Part shown: positions 61,012-63,920 of the stretch, piece by piece
Position numbering within the stretch: the stretch's first letter is position 1
Layout: each line of letters opens with the position of its first letter
DNA from: Selenomonadaceae bacterium
GTDB lineage: Bacteria; Bacillota; Negativicutes; Selenomonadales; Selenomonadaceae
Direction of reading: 5' to 3'
DNA: 63,920 nucleotides
Assembly: GCA_017476005.1 (NCBI GenBank)
Contig: JAFVEM010000005.1
Location: 1 to 63,920, forward strand
Position numbers and translations under genes: made by a program
Notes under the pieces: generated by a model
Seen by the model: only the letters and a program-made list of their open reading frames with translations
The model's database searches: none
Told to the model about the DNA's origin: nothing

Positions 61012-62694
61012 TTACTCCCCCATCAAACAAACCAGCTTGCCGCTAAAAGCCACGCCACAGCGCCAAATCTCTTTTACCCCTTGCTCCGTTAACTCGGCGA
61101 TGTATTCTTTATCATCAATTTGCTTGAGAGCTTCCTCGGCGAGAGGCATGAGTTCCTCTTCTGCGGTGATTCCCTTGGCGGCTTTTAGCTCTAAGATTAC
61201 TCCGGGGGAGGCATTATTCACCGGGAAAAAGGCGATATCGAACCGACCGTAGCCCGATTCTCGATTGGATTTTACCCGGTAGTCGCCTTCCATTAAGACC
61301 GTTAGCCCCAGCATAAGGCCGTGGTAAAAACTTTCTCCGTCGCCGGTGTCGTGGTAGCTTACCATGTCCCGAAGTACCCGGCGCAGGTATTTTTGAAAAG
61401 CCTCGACGCGCCCTTCCGTCATAGCGTCCAGCATATTGTAAAGCAGGACTTCGCCGCCCCGGCCGGTGAGGTGGGTTAAGATTTCTCGTTTGTAGGCCGA
61501 TAGAACCTCCCGATTGGGAATTTTGAGTAGGCACCAGTCGATAAAATTACGGTCTTTATATTGCCTCACGGCCTTAAGATAGCCGGAAATCATGAGCATC
61601 ATGTAGAGGGCGTTGGTATTCTCCCTTATCTCCGGGTAAATTACCCCTTCATCTATCATGGCTTTTACCGTTTGAAAATTCACCAACCCGGTAAGTTCCT
61701 CCCGGCGCTCTCCGTCAACTCTTTTGAGTAGTTCATGCAAGATGACGTTGCCGGAGGTGTTGAGCCAGTAAGGGGCAAAAGTGCAATTATTGTCAAGGTA
61801 TTTAATCACCGACCAAGGATTGTATATTTCCGTATCGCCAAACTGATATCCGTCGTACCATTGTTTCAGCGACCGCATCTTGTCCCCCACGCCGTTATCC
61901 ATGAGGAGCTTTTCGGCCTCGCTTTCCGTAAAGCCTAAGATGTCGCTGTATTTGTAGGATAGTATCGAGCAGACATTGAGATTATTGAGGTCACTAAAAA
62001 TACTTTCCTTCGATACCCTAGACACCCCGGCGAGGACGGCAAAATCTAGGTAGTCGTTGGTCTTCAGGGCGGCGCCTAAGAAACGCTTCATGAACGAAAT
62101 ACAGTCTTTATAATAGCCGTATTCCCATGAGGCGATAATAGGGGCGTCGTATTCGTCTAGGAGAAGCAGGGGCTTTGTGCCATGGTAGGCCTCTAAAAAT
62201 TTCATAAGCCACTTTAAGGCAAAAATCATTTCGTTTTCACTCGCCTGACCGGCGAGGATCTTCTTACAATAGCCGGCCTCCTCTTCGGGCAAGCTAGCGG
62301 CCAAATAGCGATAACCGCTGTATAGCTCTTGTAAAGTACCGGTCAGCATGCCAATCATCTCGCGATAGGTGGGGCGTTGCACCTCTTTCAGCGTCAAAAA
62401 AATCACCGGCCGAGAGCCTTGCTCTCGCATATACTCCTCCCCGGCCTGTTCTATATCCAGACCGTTGAAAAGGACGCGATTCTCCTCCGCTTGCTCCAGC
62501 GTAAAAAAGTAACGGAGCATGGAGAGGGTCAAGGTTTTTCCGAAACGCCGGGGGCGGGTGAGAAGGGTGACTTTGCTGTGACCGTCGAGTAGTTCCTTGA
62601 TAAAGCGAGTCTTGTCCACAAAGTAATATTTTTTTTCACGCAGATCCTTGAAATTGTCCACGCCGATGGGCATGGTGAATTTAGGTCGCGGCAT
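61012..62694 (-). CDS. AAA-ATPase-like protein with C-terminal PD-(D/E)XK domain
   Basis: The 560-aa protein starts with the AAA-ATPase_like pattern (PIGVDNFKDLREKKYYFVDK, P-loop TRPRRFGKTLTLSMLRYFF, Walker B LLLLDEYDAPI). It ends with a DUF1703-type nuclease domain (GYGRFDIAFFPVNNASPGVI, LELKAAKG). Such proteins are abundant, multi-copy genes in gut anaerobes, and their role is unknown. It is convergent with comM and has no obvious terminator of its own. Confidence 0.85.
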   Translation of the reverse strand: MPRPKFTMPIGVDNFKDLREKKYYFVDKTRFIKELLDGHSKVTLLTRPRRFGKTLTLSMLRYFFTLEQAEENRVLFNGLDIEQAGEEYMREQGSRPVIFLTLKEVQRPTYREMIGMLTGTLQELYSGYRYLAASLPEEEAGYCKKILAGQASENEMIFALKWLMKFLEAYHGTKPLLLLDEYDAPIIASWEYGYYKDCISFMKRFLGAALKTNDYLDFAVLAGVSRVSKESIFSDLNNLNVCSILSYKYSDILGFTESEAEKLLMDNGVGDKMRSLKQWYDGYQFGDTEIYNPWSVIKYLDNNCTFAPYWLNTSGNVILHELLKRVDGERREELTGLVNFQTVKAMIDEGVIYPEIRENTNALYMMLMISGYLKAVRQYKDRNFIDWCLLKIPNREVLSAYKREILTHLTGRGGEVLLYNMLDAMTEGRVEAFQKYLRRVLRDMVSYHDTGDGESFYHGLMLGLTVLMEGDYRVKSNRESGYGRFDIAFFPVNNASPGVILELKAAKGITAEEELMPLAEEALKQIDDKEYIAELTEQGVKEIWRCGVAFSGKLVCLMGE

Positions 62695-62773
62695 GGCGGA
62701 TTCCTCCTTTTAAAAAATTTGGTTTCTTTCCTAATTTTAACACATAGGCTACCCAAAAACAAAATTTTCCCCA

Positions 62774-62810
62774 CAAAAAAAGTCTGCGAGGCACACTTCC
62801 CCTCGCAGAC
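62774..62810 (-). terminator. Bidirectional-looking rho-independent terminator
   Basis: GTCTGCGAGG (62782-62791) pairs with CCTCGCAGAC (62801-62810) around a 9-nt loop. T tracts occur on the minus strand below 62782 and on the plus strand after 62810. Confidence 0.85.
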
Positions 62811-62824
62811 ATTTTTATTTCTCG

Positions 62825-63920
62825 TTAGAACATCTTCCCCAACAAAAACCACATTCTTTGCCGACTGTCGGCATCGTCGGACAGTCCTTCGTCAAAACCG
62901 ATGCGTCTAGCGTAGTCAAATCTAGCAAACCAATCATTCGGCTTAGAGTAAGTCACTCCGATGCCACAACCTTTTAGGGTGGTGCTGTCGTTACCGTTCT
63001 TGTCGGTTTTCACATTACCGGCATCGTAGTACAGACTCAAAGTAAGCCCCGGCAGTTTGGTATGATAGCGCAATTCCACCGTTCCCAAAAGCCCCGCATC
63101 CCCGGAGGCTTCGCCTTGGGGATAAGCGCGCACGCCTCTCGCGCCGCCCAAATAGATATGCTCGGAGCTGTCCAAATTATGTCCGGCCATTTGCCCGGAG
63201 AGCTTCACCATGAGGTCAAAAGAATCGCTAAGTTGCTGCACTCCCGTTAAATCAAAGGTTCCCTTGGTGAAATGCCCCTTGGTATCTCCCTGTGTTCCGA
63301 TGGTATCGGCAATATCCGAGTCGGGGATTACATTTCCGGTGACGAGACTCAAATTATACTGCAAAGCGTTTCTCGCCGTGCGTCCCGTTCCCTCCAAGCC
63401 AACATTAAAAGAGTAGGAATGCCGATCCCCAATGTCCCAGCCGTTAAATTCGTCTTTAAGTTTACGGTAGTTTACCCCGTACACCAAATTGGCGGAGCGG
63501 AAACTGCGATTGTCCAAGGGAGTTTTGCCATATAAACTTACGGTGTCGGATTTGCCTTCTACCCCTAGCTCACTCCACACGCTACCCAGTTCGTAGTCCG
63601 AATGGCTGTAACCAATCCCCAAAGTGGTCATGCTATGCCCCACCGGGGTTTCGTAGGCGATATTGAAACCGCGCTGATTGCTGTTGGAAATTAGACCGCC
63701 CACATTCAGCCTAGCCCCGGTGCCGCCCAAGTTTTTCCAATCGGCTTGCAAACCGTAGCGATACCGTCCGGCGGCTTTGCTGCCGTAGTTTTCCGCGTAA
63801 ATTACATAGGTGCCGGCAGTGTCTTTTTGCAAGTCAACCCTAAGGTTGCTCTCTCCCTGCCCGGTTCCGGGGGAAATAACCCCGTTGACGTTCACTCCGG
63901 GAATGTCCTTGAGATTCCGC
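62825..63920 (-). CDS. Two-partner secretion translocator (FhaC/ShlB family), C-terminal part
   Basis: The gene runs off the right edge of the window. The 365 visible codons form an outer-membrane beta-barrel: alternating strands such as YRYGLQADWKNLGGTGARLN and LVYGVNYRKLKDEFNGWDIG, and the signature GGARGVRAYPQGEASGDAG of the L6 loop. The last strand ends RMWFLLGKMF with a terminal Phe for BAM recognition. It exports a large TpsA exoprotein whose gene is not seen. Its presence requires an outer membrane, a key clue to a Negativicute. Confidence 0.92.
   Translation of the reverse strand, partial: RNLKDIPGVNVNGVISPGTGQGESNLRVDLQKDTAGTYVIYAENYGSKAAGRYRYGLQADWKNLGGTGARLNVGGLISNSNQRGFNIAYETPVGHSMTTLGIGYSHSDYELGSVWSELGVEGKSDTVSLYGKTPLDNRSFRSANLVYGVNYRKLKDEFNGWDIGDRHSYSFNVGLEGTGRTARNALQYNLSLVTGNVIPDSDIADTIGTQGDTKGHFTKGTFDLTGVQQLSDSFDLMVKLSGQMAGHNLDSSEHIYLGGARGVRAYPQGEASGDAGLLGTVELRYHTKLPGLTLSLYYDAGNVKTDKNGNDSTTLKGCGIGVTYSKPNDWFARFDYARRIGFDEGLSDDADSRQRMWFLLGKMF

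Noticed and set aside
1-63920. CRISPR array, tRNA or rRNA genes
   Set aside because: No regularly spaced repeats with variable spacers and no recognisable tRNA or rRNA stretches were seen; a covariance-model scan was not possible.

Overview
The window reads as a chromosomal segment from a motile, anaerobic, Gram-negative-type Firmicute, most likely a Negativicute (Selenomonas or Anaerovibrio relatives). Three things point there. The motility genes follow the Firmicute fla/che order (fliL-fliM-fliY-cheY-fliO-P-Q-R-flhB-A-F-G-PilZ-cheB-A-W-C-D-sigma28). An outer-membrane two-partner-secretion translocator of the FhaC/ShlB type lies at the right edge. Indolepyruvate:ferredoxin oxidoreductase (iorAB) with phenylacetate-CoA ligase indicates anaerobic amino-acid metabolism. 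No rRNA, tRNA or CRISPR array was seen. All assignments come from reading the sequence; no database search was run.

Layout. (1) 1-9700 is a decayed mobile region. It holds three large serine recombinases, two lacking the catalytic domain and one frameshifted. It also holds a redox cargo (DUF1848 protein, HxlR regulator, three flavodoxin-fold proteins), direct-repeat clusters that resemble IS21-family ends, small accessory genes, and a beheaded type III methyltransferase fragment. (2) 9980-27470 is a long run of minus-strand genes: glmU, prs, uppP, iorA, iorB, a two-GTPase module, a HindIII-family restriction-modification pair, paaK, an ACT-domain protein, a 676-aa protein of unknown function, a gamma carbonic anhydrase-like protein, ndk and a PduO-type adenosyltransferase. 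(3) 27700-36160, plus strand: a secreted serpin, rsmA, a LysR regulator, a two-component system, rfbD, a YdcF protein and a MATE exporter. (4) 36258-58500: an orphan hydrogenase protease, then about 21.5 kb of motility and chemotaxis genes. (5) 58509-63920: yraN, a small DUF4160 two-gene cassette, comM, an AAA-ATPase/nuclease-like protein and the C-terminal part of the FhaC-type translocator.

The most unusual part is the GTPase module between iorB and paaK: a dynamin-like GTPase, a TRAFAC GTPase with a DxPGE switch and a glycine-rich hydrophobic segment, and a tail-anchored protein. iorAB, paaK and the ACT protein are expected to be neighbours, so the module plus the HindIII-like cassette looks inserted into, or adopted by, an aromatic amino-acid fermentation operon. 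The 676-aa Pro/Ala/Arg-rich protein downstream of the ACT gene may be a fourth component. Out-of-frame coding sequence between the tail-anchored gene and the restriction gene suggests the restriction-modification pair arrived later and damaged the end of the module.

A second theme is a dispersed, modular palindromic repeat (REP-like, units of the type GGGGC-RAA-GCCCC). At least four copies lie between genes at about 11.5, 14.2, 30.0 and 34.7 kb.
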